In this document: one piece after another, positions 11,683 through 23,221 of the stretch
Layout of the letters: each line of letters starts with the position of its first letter
Position numbering within the stretch: the stretch's first letter is position 1
From: Madurella fahalii
Lineage: Eukaryota > Ascomycota > Sordariomycetes > Sordariales
Direction: 5' to 3'
DNA: 64,000 nucleotides
Assembly: GCA_029876055.1 (NCBI GenBank)
Contig: CM056875.1
Span: 3,807,001 to 3,871,000, forward strand
Made by a program: the position numbers and the translations under genes
Notes under the pieces: generated by a model
What the model was told of the DNA's origin: nothing
Database searches by the model: none
The model's input: only the letters and a program-made list of their open reading frames with translations

Positions 11683-13017
11683 TCATGGCTCGCCCCAGAT
11701 CTCATCGGCGATTTGCCGGATGAGCGCCAACTTCTTCTTCTCATCCTCCTCGGTCAGCGGGTAGCCGGTCTCGTGGGTGCTGAAGCCGCACTGCGGGCTC
11801 AGCGAGATGCGCTTCAGGGCCTCTTCGCGCGTCTGGCCGCTGCCCTCGGCCACAAAGTCGGCCGCCTTGTATATCCGCTGCTTCACCTCCTCCTTGTCCT
11901 CCAGCTCGCGGACCTTGGTGCTGATGGCGCCGATGACCACGTTCCGGTCCTTGGGCAGGAACCGGAGCGGCTCGAACCCGCCGGCCCGCGCTGTGTCGTA
12001 CTCGAGGTAGAAGGTGTTGACCTTGAGCTCGGTGAAGAGCTTCTGCGCGATGACGTCGTACGCCCCCTCGGAGAAGTGCCGGCCGCCGATGAAGTTGCCC
12101 CGGCAGAGGTGCACGCCCGTGTGGAAGTCGGCCGGCAGCTTGCTGATGCTGTCGTTGTACAGCCGGATGTACGCGTCCAGCAGGTCGTCCACCGTGCCGA
12201 TGTTGTCGCTGTCCTCGGCCCACCCCTGGCGGAACTTGTCGGAGCAGAAATCTGGGAGGCAGTGGGGTAAGCGAAAACGTACGCGTACAAGTGCTCATGG
12301 TGGGGGGAAGAGAGGGGAGGGGTGGGTAAATGATGTCCAAACGGGGCACGTAAGTAAGTAACTCCAGATGCACTTACATGCCAGCCCGGGGTCGTCGAAT
12401 TGAACGTTGCGTAGCCCGTGCTTGTACAGCTGATCCAGCTCCTGCTGGTAGACCTTGGCCACATCCGCAAAGTACTCGGCATCGTTCGCGTATGCCTCTT
12501 TGGTGTAGGCGCGGCCCTGCTTGTACCTCATATGGAACCAGGCGGGTGTGATCATGGTAAGCTTGATCTTGTCCCAGTCCTTCTCCGGGACGAACTTTTG
12601 CACCAGCCGAAGTTCGTGGAGGTTTGACAAGGACTTCTCGGGGTTGTGCCGCAGCTTAGCACCGGCAATGACAGAGTCGCCCGGCATGACCTTGCGGTCC
12701 TTCTCGATCAAGCTCACAACGTCGGGGTGGTACAGCCGGAACATGGCCGCCTCGGCGTCCTGGAGCCGGGAGGTGCCGTCAAACTCGTCCCACATGAGGC
12801 CCCAGAAGCGGGTGCGATTGTACTCGCCGCTTGTGACCGCCTTGAAGCCTAGGTCCTGCTGCAGCTTGACCACGTGTCCGATGGCCTCTTCCTCCACGGC
12901 CGGCAGCCCCGCCTCCTCAGCGGTGAGGCCCTTCTCGCGGATGGCCTCACGCACATCTAGCAGCCGCTGGGGCCGTAGCAGGGAACCCATATGCTCAGCG
13001 CGGAACGGTGGCGCCAT
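11683..13017 (-). CDS. MetE-like (cobalamin-independent methionine synthase II family) protein
   Basis: Two exons (12378-13017 and 11683-12251, minus strand) give 402 aa. The protein starts MAPPFRAEHMGSLLRP and matches the short fungal/bacterial UROD/MetE-like proteins built as a TIM barrel. Full-length MetE is about 760 aa, so this corresponds to a C-terminal catalytic half only. The zinc-ligand pattern of MetE is visible: His and Cys in GVHLCRGNF, a later Cys in LSPQCGFST, and a Glu in FYLEYDTARAGGFEPLRF. The family transfers methyl groups to thiols, but the substrates of the short fungal members are mostly untested, so a methionine role is inferred. The intron has a GTAAGTG donor and CCCAG acceptor. 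Strong antisense open frames across it are shadows of high GC3. Confidence 0.9.
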
Positions 13018-15090
13018 TGTGCCGGTTTACGGTTCGGGGATGAGGGAGAGATTCTGTGTGGTGAGAGCGTTATTCTCTTACTAGATGGCTCTCTGTTGGG
13101 GGGGTAGTACTTGAAAGCGGAGGAGCGCGAGGGGTTCGGGATGAGGGGCACGAGACCGAGGGAAGAGCCCGAGAGGATCTCGATGAACGGGAGCGGGGTT
13201 CTACTCCTCGATTCTTTCGCCGGTCGGGGGGCAAGCAGCCGCCCTTAGAAGCTACTAGTACCCACCAGCCATTCGCCGGGCTATGGTCTAGTTCGGTAAT
13301 TCCAATTCAGCCAAACCGTGCCGCCTTCTCCAGAAGCCGTCTTAGCTGGCCTGCAGCCCCATGCAAAGAGGAGTACGGGCAGGGGTGGTGCTACGGAGTT
13401 CGTAGATTCGCTGGGACGGAGAGCAAAGCGCGAATTGGGAATTTGGGATCTGACCTTGTCGAGCGGGGCAGGTAGCTTGATCAGCCGGCCCAGAGTGGGA
13501 ACCAGAAATCTCCCGCGCTGGAACCGGATCCCAATCGCGGGACCCAATGGAACCAGACTGCTCCCCCGGTGCAGCAGGTTGGGGTAGAGAGCTGCCGCCT
13601 CATATAAGATATGGAAGCCAATTTGGGGCGTCTGCATCAAGTAAGCCGCCAGCTTCCCACGCGTGTAATGACGAAAGAATTGGCCCGAGATGTGTTGAAC
13701 CTACAAGCACAGCATCATGATTGTGGAGAGTAGCTTCGTTGGGTGCCAGGCCGATCTGCGGTTAGCCCGAGGCCGACGTAAATATTTCTCAAGGGGGCCA
13801 ATGGGCTAGTAAGCCCTCATTGGAACGATCGAGAGGATAATGCTCGGTGTTAACGGCCTGAGGCAACTTGACGAGAAATGAAGCGAGTTCACCGGCTCTG
13901 GGTCATCAATGGAAATACCAAAGTTGCTTCGGATCCTGAACAAGGCATTAATTAAATTAGAAAAGGAACAAAGAGATGCAACATGCAACTGATGGGAATC
14001 CTGGGACCTGCTTACAACTCTTAGACGCGTTGATGCTGATCATTTTTCTCTGCCACTACCTCAATTATCGCTGCTCTCCTGCAATGATACCTATGGAAAC
14101 GGTTCTCGGAAGAACCCATCTAGCCATGTCATGGGGGAGCGACAGGACGACCGAAAGCTAGTACTGCTGTAGACAGACCTTGACTCGTCAGTGCAAGTTG
14201 ATTACACCAACCACGAGGTTATCCCTGAAGGTTCATGCTGTATGCCTAGATCATGCGCCACCCCAACGCCCAGATAACACTTACCACTCAGGGAAGGCGG
14301 TATTGGAGCAGAACGTAAGCTATAGCAGCATCGCTTGGAATGGTCGTCTTGGGAATTCCTTTCGCAGCAGGCTGGAGCATATGCTCCCTGGTTGGTAAAG
14401 CCGAGAAATCGGGCCTGATCCATGTCGCCGTCAAGGAGCAATGATACCTCCACCTTCGCGCCTCACATGGGATCCAAATCTGGACTCCGTATCGGCGGCC
14501 AGGTCCACGGGCGGGCCATTTGAGTCAGAAATCTATCATCGTGTTACTGCTTGCCCACGCAAAGTACAGAGGTCTAGCTAGCTAGTGTTGTGTCATGAGT
14601 AATGTCAAAGAACCCCCTTCCCCCCGCTATGTAGTATGACTTTACAATAACCGCACCAACAATGTGCGTGATGAAGATTATGCGGATGCACTACAAAATG
14701 TGGGTCCGTTCTTTTAGTTCAACTTTAGCCATGAGAAGCTTGCGGGGCTTGAGAGGAGGGTTGCAACGGGGACGACTGTTGAGGTCGGTGGTCGATTCAT
14801 GGTTGTGTTGGGTGGGCGACTAGTACTGGGCATGGCGATGTCTGCTAGGTCCGATGCCAACATATTCCGCGGCTTGTGAGAAGCAATCTGGAACTTACAC
14901 TGGTATGTATGTTGATTGTATTCCTTCTCTCGGCTTACCTTACATATCGTTGGTATAGAACAATCTTGAAAGGTGAATCCGAATTCCCGGTGTGCCCCGG
15001 AAGCTATAAGCTAGCATTTGTATCAAGTTTTCAACTGATTATTCTGTTGTTGGGTTGAGTCTCTCTAGACAAGATCTATCACCATTGTCC

Positions 15091-15595
15091 TTATCTTCGT
15101 CTCCCGTTTACATTGCGCTCGCTCGCGTCCACAAGTCCACACACCGCCACGGCATCCACACTAGTTATAACTCTTTTCTTCCGCCCAGCATCCCCAAGCA
15201 TCTTCTTGACCTTTGGGGTCGGCGCAGGAAGTCTCTCCACCCCCGCTGTAACCGTCACGGGATAAGGGTAAAACGACTCCCTCGTGATAGTAGTAGGGTA
15301 CGCTGTGGACGTTGTTGTCCCTGCCGAGACGCCGGTAAAGGTATACCGACAATACGCAACCGTGCTGTCCTCGATGCCGCATGTCTTAGCCAGCACAGCT
15401 GTAACCGTCGCAATAGCAGTTGCCAAGATGTTCACCATAACTGACGGGACTTCCGCCACCGTCCATGGCTTTGCGACATCCTCGTTGAACTCGGTATGGA
15501 TTGGGAAAATGCAAGACGGGGCAGGCGTGTACAGGATCAGCGGGATCACAGGTTGTTGTCGGGAACCCGGGCATACTCAGCGCGTCAACTGGCAT
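15091..15595 (-). pseudogene. Possible remnant of a hypothetical protein gene
   Basis: Two overlapping minus-strand frames look partly coding. One, opening with an ATG at 15595 (MPVDALSMPGFPTTTC), runs into a stop after 69 codons. The other, lacking a good ATG, contains CGIEDSTVAYCRYTFTG and then a Thr/Tyr/Pro-rich part (TTSTAYPTTITRESFYPYPV) and a basic tail. The composition resembles small secreted or cell-wall fungal proteins. I could not find splice sites that join the frames cleanly, so this may be a decayed gene, a gene with an unusual structure, or chance. No family is recognised. Confidence 0.25.
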
Positions 15596-16669
15596 TGAAC
15601 TAAAGAGGTTGTCGCCACGGCATCAACGTCTATGATGCTTGCCGTGAATTTATAGGGGCTTCATCATTATGCGCCGAGGAAGACGCTTACAGTGCTTTAA
15701 ACAAGAGAGGAAAGTTCCGTGGTTAAGGACGGTGCCTGCCAACAACAGAATGGGCAAGATAGACCGCATTATGGATGTGCCTCTTTGATAGATGATCATG
15801 ATGGGTGCGGTTTACAGTATGGGCTCAAGTGAGGCTATGTCTTTATATTGGCAGCAGAGGCAACGGACCTGACAGCTTTTGGGTATGGGGGCCAAGTCCG
15901 CCGGGAGTTGCATGCATTGTGACAACGCCGCGTTGAGGCACAGCGCAAAACAGGAAGCGGTGAAGCATTCTCAGTGTTGGTTTAGAAATGAAGAAAAGAG
16001 TAAGGCCCGTTGGTTGTTTTGACCCGATCCGTGTCAGAGTCGTGTTGTCAATTGACTGAACACCTGGTGTTGGAGAGGTGGGTGGTACTTAGGACAGTAA
16101 TTAATTAGAGTTCATTTCTTTTTCCCTTCATGGCAATTGAGTCATCCTGGGGGCTTAACTTGACATGGGCCTTAATATATATCAACAGAACCAAAACTAG
16201 CGAAAGTTCGTGCCTGGTCGTGCACTTTTGTCTTGCTTCGCTCTTTGCCTCATGGTTGTCACTGTCTAGCCAGGGCCGGCGAAGGACTTTTAAGTCTGTT
16301 ATACATGTAAATATCGCAGTTCCTAGCCGGAAAATAATATGGAAAATGCTAATCCGGGTATGTCATCTAGCTTTCCAACATGCCCCGTATGATCACTTTG
16401 TCGGATTTCGTACCACGACGAACCCCTCTGCGCCATTTAAAAGCCAGGCATCTCCAACTAAAACAATACTGCTCCCTACCTCCCGGTTCCTAACCAACAT
16501 TTGATTCTCGGGATAGAAATACAAGAACTCATGCATGGCACACGTGCTCAACGGCTTGTCTCCCACAAACGCAAAGTCATGCACATCCAGAAGTTTCACG
16601 AACAAGATATTGGCCGAAAGATCAGATATGAACCTTCCCAGACACGCCCACCCCCGCCCCCCCAGGTGA

Positions 16670-16803
16670 GAATATCTGTGTCGATGCTGCTGAGTGGCCG
16701 AGCCCTGTGCTCCTCAATTCGATCATCTTCATGGAACCGGAGCCCGCGATACTAGCGCAGATCCGAGAACATGACTGGATCCATGGCCCACTGCGCGCCT
16801 GAC
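16670..16803 (+). pseudogene. Possible 3' exon remnant of an unknown gene
   Basis: After a pyrimidine-rich CCCCCCCAG that looks like a splice acceptor, one plus-strand frame reads ENICVDAAEWPSPVLLNSII, then FMEPEPAILAQIREHDWIHG, and stops at 16801-16803. The composition is protein-like, but no upstream exon was found. A minus-strand frame at 16393-16605 (containing STCAMHEFLYFYPENQMLV) also looks coding-like, and the two cannot be parts of one gene. No family is recognised. Confidence 0.22.
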
Positions 16804-17401
16804 ACATCTCGGCAGGGGTTAAGGGACGAAAACTACTGGGGGACGAAACGTGGGGAAGAAAGGGAGGTTACACGATCACAAAAACACAACACACGGGGGT
16901 TGGGACCTCGCGGGTAACAGTATCTTGGCATTCATTGGCATTTCTTGCCATCGTTCTGTCAACGTTCTGCTGTTGTTTTTCTTTCCTTTCTTAAGGCACT
17001 TTACACTTTATTTTCTTTTGCCGCAGCCTAGAGGCTACAACACAAGCCTGAAATCGGAGTTGCCAGCGTCGTCGAAGAAGTCTCCAAAGCAAAAGAACGT
17101 CAGAATGGTAATTTGGATGGGCAGAAGTCAGCGCAGTAGACATCTGCAAACCACTGCAGAGGGAGGCAGTGGGAGGGCAGCGGGCAGGCAGGGCTACGCT
17201 GCCGAAAGATCACCAAGGACTAGAGGTGCTGTATGGGCAGTATAACATTATATGTAGTATCTAGCTCAGCACGTCCGCACACGCCATTGTTGCGTACAAG
17301 GCCGGCAAGCCACTACATGGTGCCGCCTCGGACGTTAAGCGCTAACAACAACAAACAACAATAATCTGTGCGCCTGACATCATGACAAACTAAACCTCTC
17401 T

Positions 17402-17450
17402 CCCCCCCCCCCCCCTTTTTATTTTATTTTTTATTTTATTTATTTATTAC
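17402..17450. repeat. Poly-C tract followed by T/A-rich low complexity
   Basis: Fourteen consecutive C residues (17402-17415) are followed by about 35 bases of TTTTATTT-like sequence. It abuts the point where the neighbouring P450 relic is cut off, so it may mark the break. Confidence 0.9.
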
Positions 17451-17897
17451 AATTTCGACCCATTGGAGAGAGCATGGTTCTTTTTCACCACGCGGCTGTA
17501 TTAACATGCTTGGCGTCAAGCACAAAGATTCTTTCATAATGGATTCGAGTTTGTCGAGGGTAGCAAAGGCGGCAATATCCCATTTGCCGTTGATTTCAAC
17601 GGGTTTGGCGCGGATCTCGGCGCGAACAGCCTCCAGCACCTCGGGGTGAGCAATTATGCCCACGATGGTACGACCGCAGAGGTTGGTGATGCTGTGATGT
17701 TGAACCGGCAGCGATATAGCCCACCAAGATTTTGAGGTCCCCAGGTTCGCGCTCCAGTTCGATGTCGCCTGCTTCGACCCTCGCGGCTCACCTATCCCAG
17801 CGGCATACTCGGCATATTAGTCGACGCCTGGTATGTACGAGAGGGTGTGTTTGCCATCAGCTAGCCAACCTATGGGTTTGTCGCAAGGGTCCTTGGC
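17436..17897 (-). pseudogene. Cytochrome P450 relic (I-helix to K-helix region)
   Basis: Minus-strand fragments align with the middle of a fungal P450. In order: KPIGWLADGKHTLS, a stop, then HHSITNLCGRTIVGIIAHPE corresponding to the I-helix and J region, then VLEAVRAEIRAKPVEING, and DKLESIMKESLCLTP. The last is the K-helix, where the invariant Arg of ExxR is replaced by Cys (ESLC). A frame change then leads to VVKKNHALSNGSKL, matching the strand after the K-helix. The N-terminal part and the haem-binding loop are missing, and the 3' side ends in a poly-C/T tract. Stops, frameshifts and loss of the ExxR arginine make this a non-functional remnant. Confidence 0.8.
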
Positions 17898-18383
17898 ATG
17901 CATGAGGGGATAATGGCCCCCTTGTACTGCCGTCTTATGGCATGGAATGCGAAACCAACAATATTATTCACGGCCGCCATCAAAGACTCTTTCTTGCCGT
18001 TGCATTCGTGCATTTTCTATACCAACACTCCCCAACGGTGACACCGCTCCTGTTACACGAGATGAAATCACTCGGGTTGGCGGGCGTCGTTGGTTGACCG
18101 CATTCGTCAGCTGGAATCCCTTTCCATGCTGCAGCAAGAGGTACATAATATTGGAAATGCTAGGCAACCGCCGATCTTGGCCGCCACTGAATCCGGAGGC
18201 TCTGGTGTTACTGCCGCACAATCGGGCCATGGCCAGAGTTCCTAACCTTGATCTTACATCTCCCTGTCTCTGGAGGAGACAGTAAAAAGGAGCTCTTGGA
18301 CCCGCAAAGTCCAGTAACCAGGCCGTGACTGTGATGCTGCTTCGTGCGACAACTTCCAAGTCTGAGCGCAGAAGCAAAAAGGA

Positions 18384-19636
18384 ATGGATGCGGTACGTCC
18401 ACCACCAGATCCTTCGATGATCACTACTGGACTGATAGTGGTGTCGGTTCTCCTTCCCATCGTATCGGCCATTTCCATCTTCTTCCGGGTTCAGGCTCGC
18501 CGTGCATCCACCCAGCCGCTCCTTTCCGATGACTACTGGGTCATTGGCTCCTGGTTCCTGACACTGGGCCTGAGCATTCTCGTCTGGTACTATGCGGGCA
18601 AGTCTGGCGTTAATGAGTACAATGTCGACTTTTTCACTGGGACCGAAGCTTCGCTCGAGGTAGGTGCCTTTCTGACCAGATTCGATCCAAACTAGCAGAC
18701 TTCACGGTTATAGGTAGATACTGATAGCGTCATGGATAGTTGGTCTACATCTCGTCCTTTTACCTACAATTCCCCCTAGCTGCCGTCAAAATCGCCGTCC
18801 TCCTGTTCTACAAGCGCATCTTTACGACGCCCCTTTTCAAGACCGCCGTCTGGTTTACGATCGGCGTCGTGTCAGTCTGGGGCTTGCTCTTCTTCTTCCT
18901 GGTCCTCCTGGCACTCGATCCCATTTCGTTCCCACTCGCGAAGGCTGGGCTGCGGCTTGACGCCACGGTGCTGGGACCTGCGCAGGTGGCCAGCAGCTTC
19001 AGCCTCGACATTATCGTCCTGTGCCTCCCTCTGCCCGTCATCTCGCGTCTCAACATGAAGTGGGAGCGCAAGGTCGCTGTCGCCTTCATATTCTGGCTTA
19101 GCGCTTTCTGCGTTGTCGCTGCTGTTGGGCGACTTGTGTTGCTAAAGCAATCCGTTGACGAGGTCGTTGGGTCGGAAATATACTACAAAGTTGGTAAGCG
19201 CCCAACGCCTGCGAGAATGCCCTCCCGGGGCTATAAGATGAAGATACACTAACGGAATGCGACCACAGCCAACCAGACCAAACAGTTCATCTTCATGGTC
19301 CTCGAACCCAACTGCTCCATTCTCGCAGCCTGCCTTCCCACCTACGGTCCTCTCGTCGCCGGTGGGCGCGCCTCTGAGTACCTTGTCCGCGGCGTGCGCA
19401 GCGTGTTCAGTTTGCGCAGCGCCCGAAGTGGCGGTCGCTCTCACCCCAAACAGCCCAGGTCTGGAAGCAGAAGCGCTAGCGAGTCCCAGGTCGAAGTTCA
19501 CGGCGTCGAGAACTGGCCCGGCAAGGGCCGCCGGGAGATCCTTGTCCAAGGCAATGTTCCTCCCTTGCCAGAGGTGACTGCCATTAATATGAATGGAATT
19601 AACGTCACAAGTGACGTGTCCGTCTACAGAGAATAG
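18384..19636 (+). CDS. SAT4/rhodopsin-domain integral membrane protein (PTH11-like)
   Basis: Three exons (18384-18659, 18740-19193, 19269-19636) give 365 aa. Seven hydrophobic segments are expected; clear ones include ITTGLIVVSVLLPIVSAISI, IGSWFLTLGLSILVWYY, FPLAAVKIAVLLFY, GVVSVWGLLFFFLVLLAL, SFSLDIIVLCLPLPVI and VAFIFWLSAFCVVAAVGRLV. Motifs of the fungal SAT4/DUF3328-neighbour rhodopsin-like family are present: DDYWV after the first helix, LLFYKRIF, and the D.I.L.LP.P helix. The C-terminal ~100 residues are a polar cytoplasmic tail. The family resembles PTH11-type receptors; no ligand can be inferred. It sits between two decayed P450 genes, so it could be a survivor of a dismantled cluster. 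Confidence 0.9.
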
Positions 19637-20429
19637 GTGTTGGCACATAAGTATATTAGTATAACCGATGAGACCGGTGGCGGCATTTGGTTCCGTGGTC
19701 GGTCTTTTAGATATATTGATTAACATTATACCACCGTAGTAGGTTTTCGGACTCGTTGTTAATATGAATGAGACCCAACACCAGGGCGAATGATGTCTAT
19801 TCATGAAAATGGCCCGCCTAGCTGTTGCTGACCTAGGAAACGTATCCTACCAACGTTCCCATGAACGAGTCTGATGTTACAGGCGCTCCTAAGTGCACAA
19901 ACTAATCACTATGCTAACTTCCCGACCATCCGGCACAGGGTTGCGTCACCCATAACTATCACAGATTGATTGCACCAAAGGGTTGAAATCCTAGCCGGCG
20001 GTGTTGTCTTACATTACTCAAAGGCTTCGTCAGCTCGCCGCCGTTGGTTGTACCGGACCCCGTCCAAGGTCATCATGCCACCTGCGCCTGCAGTAGCCGG
20101 GCGCTGAGCCCCCCGCTGGTTGAGCCAACAACGGGCTTTGTCCCGATCAAATACCGCGAACATGAAAGCCAAGGTAGTACATACCTACGGCAACCATGGT
20201 TTGCGTAGCACAAAGCGGGGGAATATCAGAGTCTGGATTATGCTGTGCATCAAATCACACATGCTAGGCGTGTGGTAGTGCCCTTATGTGACACTTAAGG
20301 TGCAATTGCTGCCCTGCAATTGCGGTTCCGCTTTTGCGACATCTTAAGAAGGTCCATTGATGATCACTGGCATGGGCAGCGTATAGACCGCAAGCGCATC
20401 ATTACGAAGAAACAACTGGATCACCGACG
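19637..20429. other. Intergenic region, no gene seen
   Basis: This is the 3' flank of the SAT4-family gene and the 5' flank of the second P450 relic. No conserved frame was found. Confidence 0.5.
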
Positions 20430-21718
20430 ATGGATCTCGTGGAGTTTACGGCATCATCGAGTACCTATGCCACGGCCCTCTCGTCTACTGCATAGCGGAT
20501 GCTATTGCAACAAGACACCTCATCCGCCAACATATTTAGCGCCCCGCGGGTCGGCAGCCCCGTGGACTTCGTACCCATATTCTTCCTCAACTAGTTCCTT
20601 TACACGACAAAATCGACGGAACTCGTTGTCAAGGCTACGACAAGCACCGCGACAAAGCCTTGCAGCTCGTCCGAAGCAATGGCCCTGTCATCGTCTTGCC
20701 GGTCCCGCCCATGGAAGAAGTAGCTCGCCTCACGCATAGCGTGGCAGAATCCACGGCGGCGCTGGAGCATGATCTCTTGGGGCCATACCGGTGCGGACTT
20801 GATCCTGGAGAGTAGAATTCACCATTCCATCGTCTAACGGAAACCGAACGTTCGGTTGCCAATTCTACTGCCGCAGATGGAAGTGACCGTGACGGAAGCT
20901 TTCGTCGGATATCTCCCACAAAGTGAGGAATGGACCGTGTTACCCCCCTACCAGGATTTGGAAAAAAATGTCTGTCTGTCTGTCTGTCTAAGCGCAGGTT
21001 GTCATTGTTGGTCCGGAACTCGCGGATAACAAGGAGTGGTTACTCGTGGTTATCGACTATACCGAACACCATAGGCGTACCCCATTTCATCCTCTCCCAT
21101 CGAACTCCACCTCTAATTTTGATGTTGATAGCATTCCAAACCATCGCGTCCTCTGTCTCATTCCCTCATGGACCCACACGTTCGTCACCCGTCCGCACCC
21201 GTCAAACTGGGCGTGCCGCCGCATGTTAAACGCGGGCAACCGCCCCACGGCAATCCCTACGACGACTTCCACAAGATGGATTCGGTCCTCCGCGAGAGCC
21301 CAGCGCATGCCATCGCCTAATACAATGGAAATCAAGCGCGTCTTCAAGCAAGAGCATACTTTCAGCGACGGAACACACAAAGCGGGCTCATATGCTTTGT
21401 ATGTCTATATTTGCTGTGGAAATAACATGGCTAAGGTCCAGGACCTGGAGGAATTCGAATGGGTTGCGAGCCTACAGGGCGAGGCTGGGGAGTGTAGATG
21501 CTCTCGAAGAGAGGGATAACATCTTTCAGCAATCTGGGACCAGAGTGGTCAACTTTGGATACGGGGAGACGACGTGCCCGGAACGGCTCTCTGGGAGCGT
21601 GGTTGGGAAGATGGTGACGGTTGAGACGCTGACCGAGTACGAGTTCAAGGTTCTGGATGGGCAAGGGCCGCCCGGGAAAATCATGGAGTATGAGTTTTGT
21701 TTACTCGGTTTGGACTAG
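20430..21718 (+). pseudogene. Cytochrome P450 pseudogene (frameshifted, internally deleted)
   Basis: Pieces of one fungal P450 occur in the right order but in different frames. They are VGSPVDFVPIFFLN then a stop; GYDKHRDKALQLVRSNGPVI; a piece ending EWTVLPPYQDLEK; VGPELADNKEWLLVVIDYTE; DDFHKMDSVLRES (K-helix, ExxR altered); KRVFKQEHTFSDGTH; and the haem loop FGYGETTCPERL followed by KMVTVETLTEYEFKV. The haem Cys survives, but the usual FGxGRHxCPGRF is altered at several positions. The span between IDYTE and the K-helix is about 200 bp, where an intact gene needs several hundred, so the I-helix region is lost. A (TGTC)5 array interrupts the mid-region. The pieces resemble the broad ascomycete secondary-metabolism P450s; I cannot place the CYP family. 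Confidence 0.88.
20969..20988. repeat. (TGTC)5 microsatellite inside the P450 pseudogene
   Basis: Five tandem TGTC units interrupt the P450-like frame after QDLEKN. The unit is not a multiple of three, so its expansion alone would shift the frame. Confidence 0.9.
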
Positions 21719-23221
21719 GATGTTGGTAAGGACGAAGACCAATGGGTTCTGTTCGTGTTGATACAGGTGTGTAAACTAATTACGGGATCCCTTTCAGTCA
21801 ACGTAGACACGAGAGACTCTTGTGCCTGTTGAGCTCGGCGGGATGCCATGATGTTTGATAAAGAATATGACCGCTTCTCTTATTCTGCTTTCCTCCGTTC
21901 CTCCCGCGAACCTCTTCCTCCTCTTCCGGATTCCCCCCTCTCTTGTTCCCGGTCTTTTCGCTTTGTTACCCTTCCAGGACAAGACGGGGCGGTTGCATGG
22001 GATTTTCCCCCTAAATACCTATATTTGGCCGGCCAACAAAACGAACCCCTGTGCAAACCCCCGTCCGCGTTTTACTTCCCCTTTCGGTTGACTAAGTTCT
22101 CCTTCGGTCATCTCCCCCATGATCCCCTTGGACTGTTTCTCACCTTCCGTGCTCTTCTTGCAAACCCGAGGATCAATTTTCAAGACGTTCTGCACCTGCA
22201 GTACCCCATACCCAGAGGAGAAGGTGTCATTGCCATCGGAGCGGCGACGGCATTACTGTACAGTGGGATTTTCAGTCCCCAGTTGCATGCTTAGAGTGCT
22301 TAAGGTGCCATCCCTGTTAAAACTCACCCATTAACAAAATCCCACCACGCACACTACCCGTGCCACTTGGTCCGGAGAAATCCATACTCTAGACTTAACA
22401 GGAAGGCAGTTGGCAAAAGTCGCTCCGTCTTACTAATTGTTTTCAGAGCCGTATCATTCGACTCCCCAAGAATGACAGAATGTCACGGTTGGAAACCGGT
22501 GCCGGGGCTGGGGTACACGTACATAGAGCGAGAGTCTGTTGTCTTCACATTTGTCAGCGTCAGCGCCAGACGTGCAAGCCCCCAATCCTAGTGTAGTATA
22601 GGCATGATCCTTCGATAGTTCCCCCTGTTCTTCCTTTCCATCCACCCATCCCATTTTCGGAAACCGTCCGGCTCATCCGCACGTCCATATCCTTCATTGG
22701 TAAGCGCCATCGCCAAGGCTCATAGGATCAAGATGGAAGATGCCGATGATTCCGACATCAAGTAGTTACTAGAAGACAACATTGGTCACAGGATCAGCGA
22801 AGACATCGACCGGGAAGATGAAGTCTCGGGCCGTCCCGCAGTAGATGTGGCCAGATAATCATTGTGAGAAATAGAAATAGTGTTTGAGTTTATGAAATAG
22901 TTAATGGATTGAAATTGTTATTACAGTTTATTGAAGCGAAACACCTCAAGGTCCTCTACATGATTCAGTTTCCATACTGAACCTAGTACTTCATTTTCTG
23001 GACTCTTTTATACTTTCTCAAGCAGCAATTGGTCGCTACTTTTCATAGTGTAAGTAAAAGGAGTAGACGCTGCCGGAAGGCTAGGTATAAATCACGCCGT
23101 TGAGGCATACTTCACGTAACGTTACTAACTTTTCTAGAGGAGAACAAGAGAGGCGGTGTCAACGACCAGATTCCGGTATATTTTCTACCACCACGCACAC
23201 TTGCCACCAAGTACCAACTGA
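21719..23221. other. Intergenic region, no gene seen
   Basis: About 1.5 kb between the P450 pseudogene and the glutathione transferase gene. Pyrimidine-rich stretches (about 21870-21960 and 22080-22170) create open frames of biased composition that I do not regard as genes. Confidence 0.5.

Larger units (their letters stand above)
13018..17401. other. Gene-poor 4.4-kb region with weak coding remnants
   Basis: No confident gene. Two weak coding-like patches are recorded separately (about 15091-15595 minus and 16670-16803 plus). Short hydrophobic frames at ~14010-14080 and ~14890-14960 (plus) have similar look (LMLIIFLCHYLNYR and CMLIVFLLSAYLTYR) but nothing flanking them supports a gene. Confidence 0.5.

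Noticed and set aside
11741..12482. Long antisense and alternative-frame ORFs across the MetE-like gene
   Set aside because: They are Arg/Pro/Ala-rich shadows caused by high GC at third codon positions; the true frame shows clear MetE-like motifs and splice sites.
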